From contig JAKEIC010000176.1 of assembly GCA_022614695.1 (NCBI GenBank), positions 1 to 53,501 of the forward strand: a DNA stretch of 53,501 nt, written 5' to 3'. This document shows positions 32,743-41,852 of this stretch, piece after piece. The notes below the pieces were generated by a model. That model saw only the letters and a list, made by a program, of their open reading frames with translations, was not told where the DNA came from and did no database searches. The position numbers were made by a program, and so were the translations under genes. This DNA comes from Planctomycetales bacterium. GTDB taxonomy: Bacteria; Planctomycetota; JAKEIC01. The first letter of the stretch is position 1, and every line of letters begins with the position of its first letter.

Positions 32743-35414
32743 TTCAGGTCCCCCCACGTCCTCCCGACGGACGTGTCCACGACGAGCGGGACCCGCAGCG
32801 GCAGGGCCCCCGCCATCGCGGCGACGACGGCGTCCTTCGTCGCCTCGACCTCGGCCCGGGGGCACTCGAGGAGCAGCTCGTCGTGGATCTGGATGAGCAG
32901 CCCGGCCGAGAGCCGGCGCGCCGCGAGCTGCTCCTCGACCCGGAGCATCGCGACCTTGATCAGGTCTGCGGCCGAGCCCTGCACCACCGTGTTCACGGCC
33001 ATCCTCTCGGCCGCCTGGCGGCGGTCGCGGTTCGCCGCGTGGATCTCCGGGAGCGAGCGGCGGCGGCCGAGGATCGTCCGGACCTCGCCCGAGGCGCGCG
33101 CCTCCGCCGTCACCTTCTCGATGAACCGCTTCACCCCCGCGTACCGGCCGAAGAGGGCCGCGATGAAGCGCTCCGCGTCCTCCTTCGGGATCGAGAGCTC
33201 CCGCGAGAGGCCGAACGGCGTCTGCCCGTAGACGATCCCGAAGTTCACCGCCTTGGCGACCCGGCGCTGCTCCGGCTGCACGGCCTCAGGCCGGACGCCG
33301 AAGATGTCGGCCGCGACCGCGCGGTGGATGTCCCGGCCCGCCCGGAACTCGGCCGCGAGCGCCTCGTCCTCGGCGAGGTGGGCGAGCATCCGGAGCTCCA
33401 CCTGCGAGTAGTCGGCCGACAGGAGCACCTGGTCCGGCGCGCCTGCCGTGAAGGCGGCGCGGATCCGGCGTCCCAGCTCGGTCCGCACCGGCAGGTTCTG
33501 GAGGTTCGGGTCGGAGGACGAGAGCCGGCCCGTGGCCGCCACGGTCTGCGAGAAGGAGGAGTGGATGCGGCCGGTGACGGGGTTCCGGAGCTTGGGCAGA
33601 ACCTCGAGGTAGGTCGAGAGGAGCTTCGCGAGGGTCCGGTGCTCGAGGAGGAGGGCGGGGAGCGGGTGGAGGGGCGTGAGCTCCTCGAGCACGTCGGCGT
33701 CGGTCGAGGGGCCGGTCTTGGTCTTCTTCACGACGGGGAGCTTCAGCTTCCCGAAGAGGAGGGCCGCGAGCTGCTTCGGGCTCCGGAGGTTGACGGGCTC
33801 GGCGGCCTCGGCCTCGATCCTCTTCTCGAGGGCCGCGAGAGACCCGCGCACCTCCGCGGCGACCGCGTCGAGGGCGGCCGGGTCGAGTGCGATCCCCCGC
33901 CTCTCCATCGCGGCGAGCACGGGCACGAGCGGCAGCTCCACGGTCCGGAGGAGCTCCCCGAGGCCCCGCTCCTCGATCTCCCGGCGCAGCCCCGGCAGGA
34001 TCCGGAACGTGCAGTCGGCGTCCTCGGCCGCGTAGGCGGCCACGCGGTCGAGGGGAAGGCGGTCCATCGTCGTCTCGGACTTCCCCGAACCGATGAGGGA
34101 CTCCCGCGGGATCTTCTTCTCGCCCAGCCGCTCCGCGGCGAGCGCCTCGAGCGAGAGGCCCACGCGCCCTGGGTTGAGCAGGTAGGCCGCGATCATCGTG
34201 TCGAACCCGATCGGGAGCGGGGGGACGCCCACGCGGCCGAGCACGGTGAAGTCGTACTTCACGTTGTGGCCGACGGCCTTCGGCCCCCCCGGGGCGAAGA
34301 GGTCGCGGACGGCCGCCGCCGCCTCCTCCTCGGGGAGGCAGCGGGACCGCTCGGGAGCGCGCACGGGGACGTAGACCGCCTCGCCGGGAGACCCGCAGAG
34401 CGAAACCCCGACGAGCACGGCCGAGACCGGGTCCGCGCTGGTCGTCTCGGTGTCCACGGCCACCTCGGGGCGCCGGCGGAGGTCGGCCACCAGCGCCCGC
34501 AGCTCCTCGGCGGAGCCGGTCACGCGGTAGCGGGACCGGTCGGGCTCGCGCTCGGCGGTCTCGGCGACGAGGGTCCGGAACCCGAGCCGCGCGTAGAGGT
34601 CGCGCAGCCGGGCGTCGTCCGGGGGGCGGAGCCGGAGCTCGGCGATCCCGTGCGGGCAGGGGAAGCCGCGCGCGAGGGTGGCGAGGTCCCGCCAGCGCCG
34701 CGCCTCGTCCGCGTGGGCCCGGAGCGTCTCGCGGATCCGCGGGGGCTCCACCTCGGGGAGGCGCGAGAGGATCGCCTCGATCGAGCCGAACTGCCGGAGC
34801 AGCTTCACCGCGGTCTTGTCGCCGATCCCGGGGACCCCGGGGATCCCGTCGGACGCGTCGCCCGCGAGGCCGAGCCAGTCGGGGATCTGCCGGGGCTCGA
34901 GCCCGCGCTCCGCGAGGAGCCACTCGGTCCCCCGCACGTCCCCTCCCGACGGATCGAGGAGCCGCACGCGCGGGCCGAGGATCTGGCCGAGGTCCTTGTC
35001 CTTGCCGAGCACGAGGACTTCGATCTCGTCGCCGGCCTCGAGCGCGCGGCGCGCCAGCTCGGCGATCACGTCGTCCGCCTCGAAGCCGGCCACCTCGACG
35101 GCGGCGATCCCCAGGGCCTCGACCAGGTCCCGCAGGAGCGGGATCTGGGAGACGAGGTCCTCCGGCATCGGGGCGCGGCCGGCCTTGTAGTCGGCGAACT
35201 GCTCGTGGCGGAAGGTCGGCCCGGGCGGGTCGAAGACGACCGCGGCGTAGTCGGGCGTCCGCTCCCGCACCACCTTCTGCAGCACCCGCGCGAACCCGTA
35301 GACCGCCCCGGTCGGCCGGCCGTCGGGCGACTGGAGCCCCCCGAGCGCGTGGAAGGCCTGGTAGGCCTGCGCGTGCCCGTCCACGAGGAGGAGCGTCTTC
35401 GACGCCAAGGCCAC
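32739..35414 (-). CDS. polA: DNA polymerase I
   Basis: 891 residues from the GTG at 35414 (AGGA just upstream), where the conserved KTLLLVDGHAQAYQAFHAL begins; longer readings have no homology. The 5' nuclease domain (1-~290) carries the acidic cluster (FEADDVIAEL, GKDKDLGQIL, GDASDGIPGVPGIGDKTA). The 3'-5' proofreading exonuclease has all three motifs: Exo I Asp 321-Thr-Glu 323, Exo II in GHNVKYDF, Exo III YAAEDAD, so proofreading should be active, unlike several Pol I enzymes. Polymerase motifs: LSADYSQVELRML (A), RRVAKAVNFGIVYGQ (O-helix/B) and IQIHDELLLE (C). Fills gaps and removes primers in replication and repair. First gene of the minus-strand group ending with rho. Confidence 0.97.
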   Translation of the reverse strand: MALASKTLLLVDGHAQAYQAFHALGGLQSPDGRPTGAVYGFARVLQKVVRERTPDYAAVVFDPPGPTFRHEQFADYKAGRAPMPEDLVSQIPLLRDLVEALGIAAVEVAGFEADDVIAELARRALEAGDEIEVLVLGKDKDLGQILGPRVRLLDPSGGDVRGTEWLLAERGLEPRQIPDWLGLAGDASDGIPGVPGIGDKTAVKLLRQFGSIEAILSRLPEVEPPRIRETLRAHADEARRWRDLATLARGFPCPHGIAELRLRPPDDARLRDLYARLGFRTLVAETAEREPDRSRYRVTGSAEELRALVADLRRRPEVAVDTETTSADPVSAVLVGVSLCGSPGEAVYVPVRAPERSRCLPEEEAAAAVRDLFAPGGPKAVGHNVKYDFTVLGRVGVPPLPIGFDTMIAAYLLNPGRVGLSLEALAAERLGEKKIPRESLIGSGKSETTMDRLPLDRVAAYAAEDADCTFRILPGLRREIEERGLGELLRTVELPLVPVLAAMERRGIALDPAALDAVAAEVRGSLAALEKRIEAEAAEPVNLRSPKQLAALLFGKLKLPVVKKTKTGPSTDADVLEELTPLHPLPALLLEHRTLAKLLSTYLEVLPKLRNPVTGRIHSSFSQTVAATGRLSSSDPNLQNLPVRTELGRRIRAAFTAGAPDQVLLSADYSQVELRMLAHLAEDEALAAEFRAGRDIHRAVAADIFGVRPEAVQPEQRRVAKAVNFGIVYGQTPFGLSRELSIPKEDAERFIAALFGRYAGVKRFIEKVTAEARASGEVRTILGRRRSLPEIHAANRDRRQAAERMAVNTVVQGSAADLIKVAMLRVEEQLAARRLSAGLLIQIHDELLLECPRAEVEATKDAVVAAMAGALPLRVPLVVDTSVGRTWGDLK

Positions 35415-35528
35415 CGGTCCTGGTACGGGGAACGCCTCGGCGAGACCGCCCCGCGCGAGCGGGACGCGCCGCGGCAGGGGAGAGCGTAGCAGGCCCGGGG
35501 GCCCCCGCAAGGGAAACCCGCCTCCTCC

Positions 35529-35557
35529 TTGACACACCCCGGGGGCCGGGCTAGCTT
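35529..35557 (+). promoter_or_regulatory. sigma70-like promoter
   Basis: TTGACA (35529-35534), 17-nt spacer, TAGCTT (35552-35557). It drives the coiled-coil membrane-protein gene whose ATG is at 35626. Confidence 0.6.
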
Positions 35558-35625
35558 CGCGGCTCCCCGTCCGGGGCGTCTCGCCCGGAAGGGGCCGAGG
35601 CCCACTCCCCCCGAGGAGGAACCGC

Positions 35626-36900
35626 ATGCTCCGCTCCGTCCGCGGCGTCACCGCGACGCCCTTCCTGATCATCCTCTCCGTCGTGATGATCGTCTGCGGG
35701 CTGCTGGCGGCGCTCGCCAACAACGCCAAGAGCGCCGCCGAGCGCCAGATCGTGGACCTCCAGGGGCAGATTGACACCCTCGAGAGGGAGAAGCGGCAGA
35801 ACGTCGAGAAGCTCGTCGCCCTCTCGAAGGCGATCGGGTACGGCGGGAGCGAGACTCAGATGGCCGAGCCCGGCACGATCGGGAACGAGCTCGGGCGGGT
35901 GAACGACAACGAGATCCAGCCCAAGGTCGAGGGCCAGACCCTCACCGCGCAGCTGGTGATCGAGGAGCTGGTGAAGAACCTGAAGGCCGCCCGCGGGGAG
36001 GCCGAGTCCCGCAAGAACGAGCGCGACAAGCTCAAGCAGGACGTGACGGACGCGGAGCGGCGCAAGGACGAGGAGCTGAAGGTCGCCCAGGCCTCGAACA
36101 ACACGCTCCGGACCGAGAAGGCGGCGATCCAGGACCGCTTCGACAAGCGCGTGAAGCAGGACGAGGAGACGCAGGCGAACCTGAAGCAGCAGCTCGAGGC
36201 GACGCGGGCGAATCTCACTGGGGAGCAGGCCTCGCACGAGTCCGACCTAAAGCAGTGGAAGGGCGAGGTGAGCCTGCTCAAGACCCGCATTACGGAGCTG
36301 ACGCAGGTCGAGGAGCGGCAGACGACGGAGGTCCCCGACGGGCAGGTGATCCGGGGCCTCGAGCGCGACTTCGACCCCTCCGGCCAGGGCTACGCCTACA
36401 TCTACGTTGACATCGGCCGCGCCCACGGGGTCCGCGCGGGCACCAAGTTCGCGGTCTTCTCCCTCGGCAAGGGCGGGCGCCGCACCGAGAAGGGGACGCT
36501 CGTCGTGAAGCAGCCCCTCGACGACACGGCCGAGTGCGCCATCCTGGACCAGCGCGACGACCGGAACCCGATCGTCCGCGGCGACTTCGTCGAGAACCGG
36601 TTCTTCGAGAAGAACGTGAAGAAGGTCTTCACGACGGTCGGCACCTTCGACGGCCAGCTCACCCGCTACACCAAGGGCGACTGGGTGAGGATCGTCGGCG
36701 AGCACGGCCACCTCTACGAGGAGCGCATCACGCCGCGCACGAATTACATCATCCTCGGCGACAAGCACGAGGAAGACCCGACCTGGAAGACCGCCCAGCT
36801 CTTCAAGGTCGAGCCGGTGAAGGAGGACGAGGTCCTCGCCTGGTTCGACTACGGCACCTACACCCCGCGCGAGGGGAAAGTCGGGATGTCCGGGCGGTAG
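35626..36900 (+). CDS. membrane-anchored coiled-coil protein
   Basis: 424 residues. GAGGAGG precedes the ATG. One N-terminal transmembrane helix (PFLIILSVVMIVCGLLAALA), then a long charged coiled coil (about 35-235, rich in Lys/Glu/Gln: ERQIVDLQGQIDTLEREKRQNVEKL, AERRKDEELKVAQ, KRVKQDEETQANLKQQLEATRANL). A C-terminal globular part (about 245-400) contains GQGYAYIYVDIGRAHGVRAGTKFAVFSLGKGG, a pattern seen in other planctomycete membrane proteins of unknown function. It ends near a DYGTYTPREGK segment. It may bridge the inner membrane and another envelope layer, but no specific role can be assigned. Its TAG stop is part of the probable -10 of tatC. Confidence 0.84.
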   Translation: MLRSVRGVTATPFLIILSVVMIVCGLLAALANNAKSAAERQIVDLQGQIDTLEREKRQNVEKLVALSKAIGYGGSETQMAEPGTIGNELGRVNDNEIQPKVEGQTLTAQLVIEELVKNLKAARGEAESRKNERDKLKQDVTDAERRKDEELKVAQASNNTLRTEKAAIQDRFDKRVKQDEETQANLKQQLEATRANLTGEQASHESDLKQWKGEVSLLKTRITELTQVEERQTTEVPDGQVIRGLERDFDPSGQGYAYIYVDIGRAHGVRAGTKFAVFSLGKGGRRTEKGTLVVKQPLDDTAECAILDQRDDRNPIVRGDFVENRFFEKNVKKVFTTVGTFDGQLTRYTKGDWVRIVGEHGHLYEERITPRTNYIILGDKHEEDPTWKTAQLFKVEPVKEDEVLAWFDYGTYTPREGKVGMSGR

Positions 36901-36912
36901 AATCGCGGCCGG

Positions 36913-37749
36913 ATGGGCTGGCCATTCCGGCGGCGGGTTCCGCCCGGGGGCGGGTCGGACCCCATCGAGGCGACCCGGATGCCGATCGGGGAGCACCTCG
37001 AGGAGCTACGCCGCCGGGTGGGGTGGGCGCTCGGGATCCTCGTCGTGGCCACGCTCGCCCTCTTCACGGTGAGCCACAGCCTCGTGGACTGGCTCGTCTC
37101 GCCGCTCACGCGGGAGCTGGACCCGGCCACGCGGGCGCGGTTCCAGATCATCACGCTCTCCCCCACCGAGTCGCTCGCCGTCCACCTGGAGGTCTCCTTC
37201 ATCGCGGCGATCTTCGTGACGGCGCCGCTCACCTTCCCGCTCCTCTGGGGGTTCGTCGCGGCGGGGCTCTACCCCAAGGAGAAGCGCTGGGTGCACGCGA
37301 TCGCGCCGACCCTGCTCGTTTCCTTCCTCGCGGGCGTCGCCTTCCTCTACTTCGGCGTGCTGCCGTGGCTCTGCAAGTTCCTGCTCGAGTGGTGGAGCAA
37401 CCCGTTCCTCGTCCAGACGACCTCGCTCGCGTCGTACCTCACGTTCTTCCTCTGGCTCGCGCTCCTCATGGGCGCGATCTTCGAGACGCCCCTCGTGATG
37501 GTCCTCCTCTCCGCCACGGGCGTCGTGGGCGCGGCCGGGTTCACCAAGTACCGGCGCCACGCGATCCTCGTCGCCACGATCGTCGCCGCGATCCTCACGC
37601 CGCCGGACGTCCTCTCTCTCCTCCTGGTGGGGGGCCCCTTCATCGTCCTCTACGAGGTGGGCGTCGTCGCCACGCGCCTCCTCGAGCGGCGCCGCGCCGC
37701 GCGGGGGACGAGCGCGGTCCCGGCGGCCCCCGCCCCGGCGCCGGAGTGA
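36913..37749 (+). CDS. tatC: twin-arginine translocase subunit TatC
   Basis: 278 residues. Multi-spanning receptor of the Tat system, which exports folded proteins with twin-arginine signals. Family hallmarks: PIGEHLEELRRRV at the N-terminus, SPTESLAVHLEVSF with the invariant Glu, LYPKEKRWV, YFGVLPWLCKFLL, FETPLVMVLL and RRHAILVATIVAAILTPPDVLS. Six hydrophobic helices are visible. The C-terminus is a short Pro/Ala tail. TAGAAT, overlapping the upstream stop codon, lies 9 nt before the ATG and there is no Shine-Dalgarno, suggesting an internal leaderless promoter. No tatA/tatB is in the window. Confidence 0.96.
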   Translation: MGWPFRRRVPPGGGSDPIEATRMPIGEHLEELRRRVGWALGILVVATLALFTVSHSLVDWLVSPLTRELDPATRARFQIITLSPTESLAVHLEVSFIAAIFVTAPLTFPLLWGFVAAGLYPKEKRWVHAIAPTLLVSFLAGVAFLYFGVLPWLCKFLLEWWSNPFLVQTTSLASYLTFFLWLALLMGAIFETPLVMVLLSATGVVGAAGFTKYRRHAILVATIVAAILTPPDVLSLLLVGGPFIVLYEVGVVATRLLERRRAARGTSAVPAAPAPAPE

Positions 37750-37766
37750 GGGTCGCTCCCGAATCG

Positions 37767-37795
37767 TTGACTTGCCGCCGGAACCCCGCTAGATT
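37767..37795 (+). promoter_or_regulatory. sigma70-like promoter for glmU-prs
   Basis: TTGACT (37767-37772), 17-nt spacer, TAGATT (37790-37795). Predicted transcript start near 37802, giving a ~48-nt leader before the glmU ATG. Confidence 0.6.
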
Positions 37796-37810
37796 CACGG
37801 ACTTCGAGCG

Positions 37811-37827
37811 CCCCGCATCGTGCGGGG
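37811..37827 (+). promoter_or_regulatory. hairpin in the glmU leader
   Basis: CCCCGCA / TGCGGGG with loop TCG: a 7-bp stem lying between the promoter and the GGGAGA ribosome binding site. Possible regulatory or mRNA-stabilising element. Confidence 0.35.
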
Positions 37828-37849
37828 AGAGAGAGGGAGAATCGTCTCT

Positions 37850-39190
37850 ATGCCCGGCCCGTGCCGTTACGCGGTCGTCCTCGCCGCCGGGCGCGGGGTC
37901 CGGATGCGGTCGTCCACCCCGAAGCTCCTCCACACTCTCTGCGGCCGGACGCTCATCGAGTGCGTCCTCGACGCGCTTGCCGCCGCGGGAGTCCCCCGGA
38001 TCGTCGCGGTGACCCCCGACGCCGACGGGGCGCTCGCGAAGGTCCTCCGCGACCGCGGGGCGACGCTCGCGCCCCAGCCCGAGCCGCGGGGGACCGGCGA
38101 CGCCGTCGCCCGGGCCCTCGCCGCCGCGGCGGCCCTCGGAGAAGGGCCGGGCCCCGCGCTCGTCGTGAACGGCGACCTGCCGCTCCTGCGCGGGGAGACT
38201 CTCGCCGCGCTTCTCGAGGCCCACGCCCACTCGGGCGCATCGGCGACGATGCTCGCGGGCCGGGCGGCCGATCCGCGCGGGTGGGGGCGCATCGTCCGGG
38301 GCGCGGGGGGCGAGTTCCTGCGCGTGGTCGAGGAGCGCGACGCGACCGCCGAGGAGCGCGCGCTCGCCGAGGTGAACGTCGGGCCCGTGGCCCTCGACCC
38401 CGCCCTGGTCGCCGAGGCCCTCCGCGAGGTCGCGGCCGCCACCGGCCCGGGAGAGGTCTACTTCCCCGCGGCGCTGGAGGTGCTCCGCCGCCGGGGCCTC
38501 CGCGTGCGCGCCGAGACCCTGGCAGGCACCGACGAGGTCGCGCAGGTGAACACCCTCGAGGAGCTCGGGGCGGCCGCCACCGCCCTGCGCCGACGGATCC
38601 TGGCGCAGCACCTCGCCGCGGGCGTTGTCATCGCCGACCCGGAGCAGACCCATATCGAGTGGGGAGTCGAGATCGGGTCCGGGACGGTGATCCACCCCTT
38701 CACGACCATCCGCCGCGGCGTCCGGATCGGCCGCCACTGCGAGGTGGGGCCGAACGCCCACCTCCGTCCCGGCACCGTCCTCGAGGACCGGGCCGAGATC
38801 GGGAACTTCGTCGAGGCGAAGAACACCTCGCTCGGGGCCGGGAGCAAGGCGAAACACCTCACCTACCTCGGGGACGCCGAGGTGGGGAGCGGCGTGAACG
38901 TCGGGGCGGGCACGATCACCGCGAACTACGACGGCCAGCGGAAGCACCGGACGGTCATCGAGGACCGGGCCTTCATCGGGAGCGGGACGATCCTCGTCGC
39001 CCCGGTCCGCGTGGGCGAGGGGGGGGTCACGGGCGCGGGAGCCGTGGTCACGCGCGGCCGGGACGTCCCGCCGGGCGAGACCGTCGTGGGCGTCCCCGCC
39101 AAGCCGATCCGGAACGGGCGCGGGAAGCCCGAGACCCGGCCCGAGACTCGTGAGGGGCGCGGCGCGGGGGCGGGGGAGCCCGCGGCATGA
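37850..39190 (+). CDS. glmU: bifunctional N-acetylglucosamine-1-phosphate uridyltransferase / glucosamine-1-phosphate acetyltransferase
   Basis: 446 residues. Makes UDP-GlcNAc for peptidoglycan and lipid A. The N-terminal nucleotidyltransferase has LAAGRGVRM (11-19) with Lys 25 (TPKLLH), PRGTGDAVA, VVNGDLPLL and GEVYFPAALEVL. The C-terminal left-handed beta-helix has hexapeptide repeats (IEWGVEIGSGTVI, FTTIRRGVRI) and the acetyltransferase core GNFVEAKNTSLGAGSKAKHLTYLGDAEVG with the active-site His, GAGTITANYDG and SGTILVAPVRVG. ATG at 37850 chosen for the ribosome binding site GGGAGA; a GTG-type start upstream adds nothing conserved. It overlaps prs by four bases (ATGA), linking UDP-GlcNAc and PRPP production. 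Confidence 0.96.
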   Translation: MPGPCRYAVVLAAGRGVRMRSSTPKLLHTLCGRTLIECVLDALAAAGVPRIVAVTPDADGALAKVLRDRGATLAPQPEPRGTGDAVARALAAAAALGEGPGPALVVNGDLPLLRGETLAALLEAHAHSGASATMLAGRAADPRGWGRIVRGAGGEFLRVVEERDATAEERALAEVNVGPVALDPALVAEALREVAAATGPGEVYFPAALEVLRRRGLRVRAETLAGTDEVAQVNTLEELGAAATALRRRILAQHLAAGVVIADPEQTHIEWGVEIGSGTVIHPFTTIRRGVRIGRHCEVGPNAHLRPGTVLEDRAEIGNFVEAKNTSLGAGSKAKHLTYLGDAEVGSGVNVGAGTITANYDGQRKHRTVIEDRAFIGSGTILVAPVRVGEGGVTGAGAVVTRGRDVPPGETVVGVPAKPIRNGRGKPETRPETREGRGAGAGEPAA

Positions 39191-40131
39191 CGAAGAACCA
39201 CGACCTCAAGGTCTTCTCGGGGAACGCGAACCGGAAGCTCGCCGAGGAGATCTGCCGCGAGCTGAAGACGTCCCTCGGGGACGCCGTCGTGGACAAGTTC
39301 CCCGACGGCGAGATCAACATCAAGATCAACGAGGACATCCGCGGGCGAGACGTCTACATCGTGCAGCCCACCTGCCCGCCCGTGAACCAGAACCTCATGG
39401 AGCTGCTGGTCCTCATAGACTGCGCGCGGCGGGCCAGCGCGGACCGCGTCACCGCGGTGATCCCCTACTACGGCTACGCCCGCAAGGACAGGAAGGACGA
39501 GGGCCGCGTCCCGATCACCGCGAAGCTCGTGGCGAACCTGCTGACGACCGCGGGCGCCGACCGCGTGCTCGCCCTGGACCTCCACGCCGCCCAGATCCAG
39601 GGCTTCTTCGACATCCCGGTGGACCACCTCTACGCGGCGCCCGTCTTCCTCAAGTACGTCCAGGAGAAGGGCCTCCGGAACCTGACCGTGGTCGGCCCCG
39701 ACGTCGGCGCGATCAAGATGGCCCGCGCCTACAGCCGCCGCCTCGGCGCCGGGCTCGCCATCGTGGACAAGCGGCGGATCTCGGGCGACGAGGCGGTCGT
39801 CTACCACGTGATCGGCGACGTCGAGGGGCAGACCGTCCTGGTCGTGGACGACATGATCGCCACGGGGGGCTCCATCCTCGAGGCGGCCCAGATCCTCAAG
39901 TCGAAGGGGGCCGGCAAGATCATTGTCTGCGCGACGCACCCCGTGCTGTGCGGGCCGGCCATCGAGCGGCTGCGCCAGGCCCCCGTCGAGGAGGTCGTGG
40001 TGACGAACACGATCCCGCTCGAGGGGAAGGAATTCGCGAAGCTGCGCGCCCTCTCGGTCGCGCCGCTGCTCGCCGAGGCGATCCAGCGCATCCACCGCAG
40101 CGAGTCGGTGAGCTCGCTCTTCCCGCCGTAG
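39187..40131 (+). CDS. prs: ribose-phosphate pyrophosphokinase
   Basis: 314 residues. Makes phosphoribosyl pyrophosphate from ribose-5-phosphate and ATP for nucleotide, histidine and tryptophan synthesis. Class I features: KVFSGNANRKLAEEI, KFPDGEINIKINEDIRGRDVYIVQPTCPPVNQNLMELL, YYGYARKDRKDEGRVPITAKLVANLL, DLHAAQIQGFF, and the PRPP loop VVDDMIATGGSI (usual form DDMIDTAGT, so a mild variant). Length is standard. The start ATG overlaps the glmU stop. Confidence 0.97.
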   Translation: MTKNHDLKVFSGNANRKLAEEICRELKTSLGDAVVDKFPDGEINIKINEDIRGRDVYIVQPTCPPVNQNLMELLVLIDCARRASADRVTAVIPYYGYARKDRKDEGRVPITAKLVANLLTTAGADRVLALDLHAAQIQGFFDIPVDHLYAAPVFLKYVQEKGLRNLTVVGPDVGAIKMARAYSRRLGAGLAIVDKRRISGDEAVVYHVIGDVEGQTVLVVDDMIATGGSILEAAQILKSKGAGKIIVCATHPVLCGPAIERLRQAPVEEVVVTNTIPLEGKEFAKLRALSVAPLLAEAIQRIHRSESVSSLFPP

Positions 40132-40156
40132 GCCCCCGTAACGCCAAGGAGACGCC

Positions 40157-40858
40157 ATGCCCGCCGTCACTCTCTCCGCGGAGGTCCGGACGACTCTCGG
40201 CCGGCGCGCCACGCGCCTCCTGCGCGAGAAGGGCCTCGTGCCCGGGATCGTCTACGGGCGCGGCCGCCCGCCGGTGGCGGTGGCGATCGCGGCCGAAGCC
40301 CTCGAGAAGGCGCTCAAGGGCGGCGCGCGGGTCGTGGACATCGTGATCGGGAACGACCGCGACTCCGCCCTCCTCTACGATCCGCAGCCCGACATGGCGG
40401 GCGAACACGTCCGCCACGTGGACTTCGTGCGGGTCGCGCAGGACGTGGCCGTCGAGGTGGCCGTGCGGATCGAGCTGAAGGGGACCCCCGCCGGGCAGGC
40501 CGAGGGCGGAGTCCTCCAGCAGACCCTCCACGAGCTCACCGTGAAGTGCCTCCCCCGCGACATCCCCGAGAAGATCGTCGTGGACGTCGCCGATCTCAAG
40601 ATCGGCGACTCGCGGCGCGTGAAGGAGCTGACGCTCCCGCACGGCGTCGCCACGGCGGTGGACTCCGAGGTGACGGTCGCGACGGTCCGGCACCAGGTGA
40701 CGGCGCCCGAGCCCGGGGCGGCGCCCGCCGTCGAGGGCCCGGCCGAGCCGGAGGTCATCAAGCCCGAGGGGCGGGCGGAGGCCGAGGAGGAGGCCGGCGA
40801 GAAGGGCGGGGAGAAGGCCGGAGCCAAGGGAGCCGAGAAGGAGAAGGAGAAGAAGTGA
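40157..40858 (+). CDS. rplY: 50S ribosomal protein L25 (CTC form)
   Basis: 233 residues, the long CTC version. The N-terminal 5S rRNA-binding domain (about 1-95) shows LRTTLGRRATRLLREKGLVPGIVYGRG-like sequence and VRHVDFVRV. A beta-rich C-terminal domain follows (VEVAVRIELKGTPAGQAEGGVLQQTLHELTVKCLPRDIPEKIVVDV). It ends in a ~50-residue Glu/Lys/Gly-rich tail that is probably disordered. AAGGAG precedes the ATG. It is followed by pth, the usual neighbour in many bacteria. Confidence 0.94.
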   Translation: MPAVTLSAEVRTTLGRRATRLLREKGLVPGIVYGRGRPPVAVAIAAEALEKALKGGARVVDIVIGNDRDSALLYDPQPDMAGEHVRHVDFVRVAQDVAVEVAVRIELKGTPAGQAEGGVLQQTLHELTVKCLPRDIPEKIVVDVADLKIGDSRRVKELTLPHGVATAVDSEVTVATVRHQVTAPEPGAAPAVEGPAEPEVIKPEGRAEAEEEAGEKGGEKAGAKGAEKEKEKK

Positions 40859-40884
40859 CCGGGGGCGAGTCTCAAGACTGAACC

Positions 40885-41466
40885 ATGAAGCTGGTGATCG
40901 GGCTCGGCAACCCCGGGCCCGAGTACGAGGGAACGAGGCACAACGTGGGTTATCGGGTCGTCGAGGAGCTGGCGCGCCGGGGGAAGGTCCGCCTCGCGCG
41001 GGCGGCGGGGGCTCCCGCCCTCGTCGCCGACGCGCGCGTGGCCGGGACGCGCCTCCGCCTCGCGAAGCCGACCACCTTCATGAACGTCTCGGGGGAGGCG
41101 GCGCGCGCGCTGACGAGGCGCGGCGGCTTCGAGCCGGGCGAGGTGCTCGTGGTCCTCGACGACACGGCGCTCCCCCTCGGGAAGCTCCGCCTCCGGGCCT
41201 CGGGCTCCTCGGGCGGCCACAACGGGCTCGGGTCGGTGCTCGACTCCCTCGGCACCGAGGCCGTGCCGCGGCTCCGCCTCGGGATCGGGGCGAAGGACGG
41301 CGGCGACCTCGCCGACTACGTGCTGGCGCGGTTCGGCCGCGACGAGATGCCGGCGGTCGAGGAGGCGGTGACGCGGGGGGCGGACGCCGTCGCGCTCTGG
41401 GCCCGCGTCGGGACCGAGGCGGCGATGAACCGGGTGAACGCACGGAAGGAGACCGAACCGAAGTGA
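40885..41466 (+). CDS. pth: peptidyl-tRNA hydrolase
   Basis: 193 residues. Frees tRNA from prematurely released peptidyl-tRNA. Conserved IGLGNPGPEYEGTRHNVGY with Asn 9 and catalytic His 19, KPTTFMNVSGEA (Asn for substrate), DDTALPLGKLRLRASGSSGGHNGLGS and RLRLGIGAKD. The stop TGA overlaps the GTG start of rpsF by four bases. Confidence 0.97.
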   Translation: MKLVIGLGNPGPEYEGTRHNVGYRVVEELARRGKVRLARAAGAPALVADARVAGTRLRLAKPTTFMNVSGEAARALTRRGGFEPGEVLVVLDDTALPLGKLRLRASGSSGGHNGLGSVLDSLGTEAVPRLRLGIGAKDGGDLADYVLARFGRDEMPAVEEAVTRGADAVALWARVGTEAAMNRVNARKETEPK

Positions 41467-41852
41467 CCCAGAGATACGAGGCCATGTTCATCGTGGACTC
41501 CACGCTCGCCGCGAAGGACTTCGCCGGGGTGCGGACCCACATCCACCAGATCCTCGAGAAGCACGGGGCGGAGATCCTCGCGTCCGACCGATGGGACGAG
41601 AGGCGGCTCGCCTACGACATCCGGGGCGTGAAGCGGGGGAGCTACATCCTCACCTACTTCCTCGCGCCCCCGGAGAAGATCACCGACACGAACCGCTCGC
41701 TCGAGCTGTCGGACGTGGTGCTGCGTCACCTGATCCTCCAGCGCGACCAGCCGATCGAGCCCCCGCGGGACCGGCCGGTCGAGATGGGCGAGGACGAGAT
41801 GCACGAGGACGAGTACGCCTACGACGCCGACGAGTACGAGCGCGACCGATGA
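41463..41852 (+). CDS. rpsF: 30S ribosomal protein S6
   Basis: 129 residues from a GTG coupled to pth. Conserved RYEAMFIVDSTL, WDERRLAYDIRGVKRGSYILTYF and LELSDVVLRHLILQRD. The C-terminus is extended by a strongly acidic tail (EMGEDEMHEDEYAYDADEYERD), which recalls the Glu-rich tails added to S6 by RimK in other bacteria but is encoded directly here. It overlaps ssb by four bases (ATGA). Confidence 0.96.
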   Translation: MTQRYEAMFIVDSTLAAKDFAGVRTHIHQILEKHGAEILASDRWDERRLAYDIRGVKRGSYILTYFLAPPEKITDTNRSLELSDVVLRHLILQRDQPIEPPRDRPVEMGEDEMHEDEYAYDADEYERDR

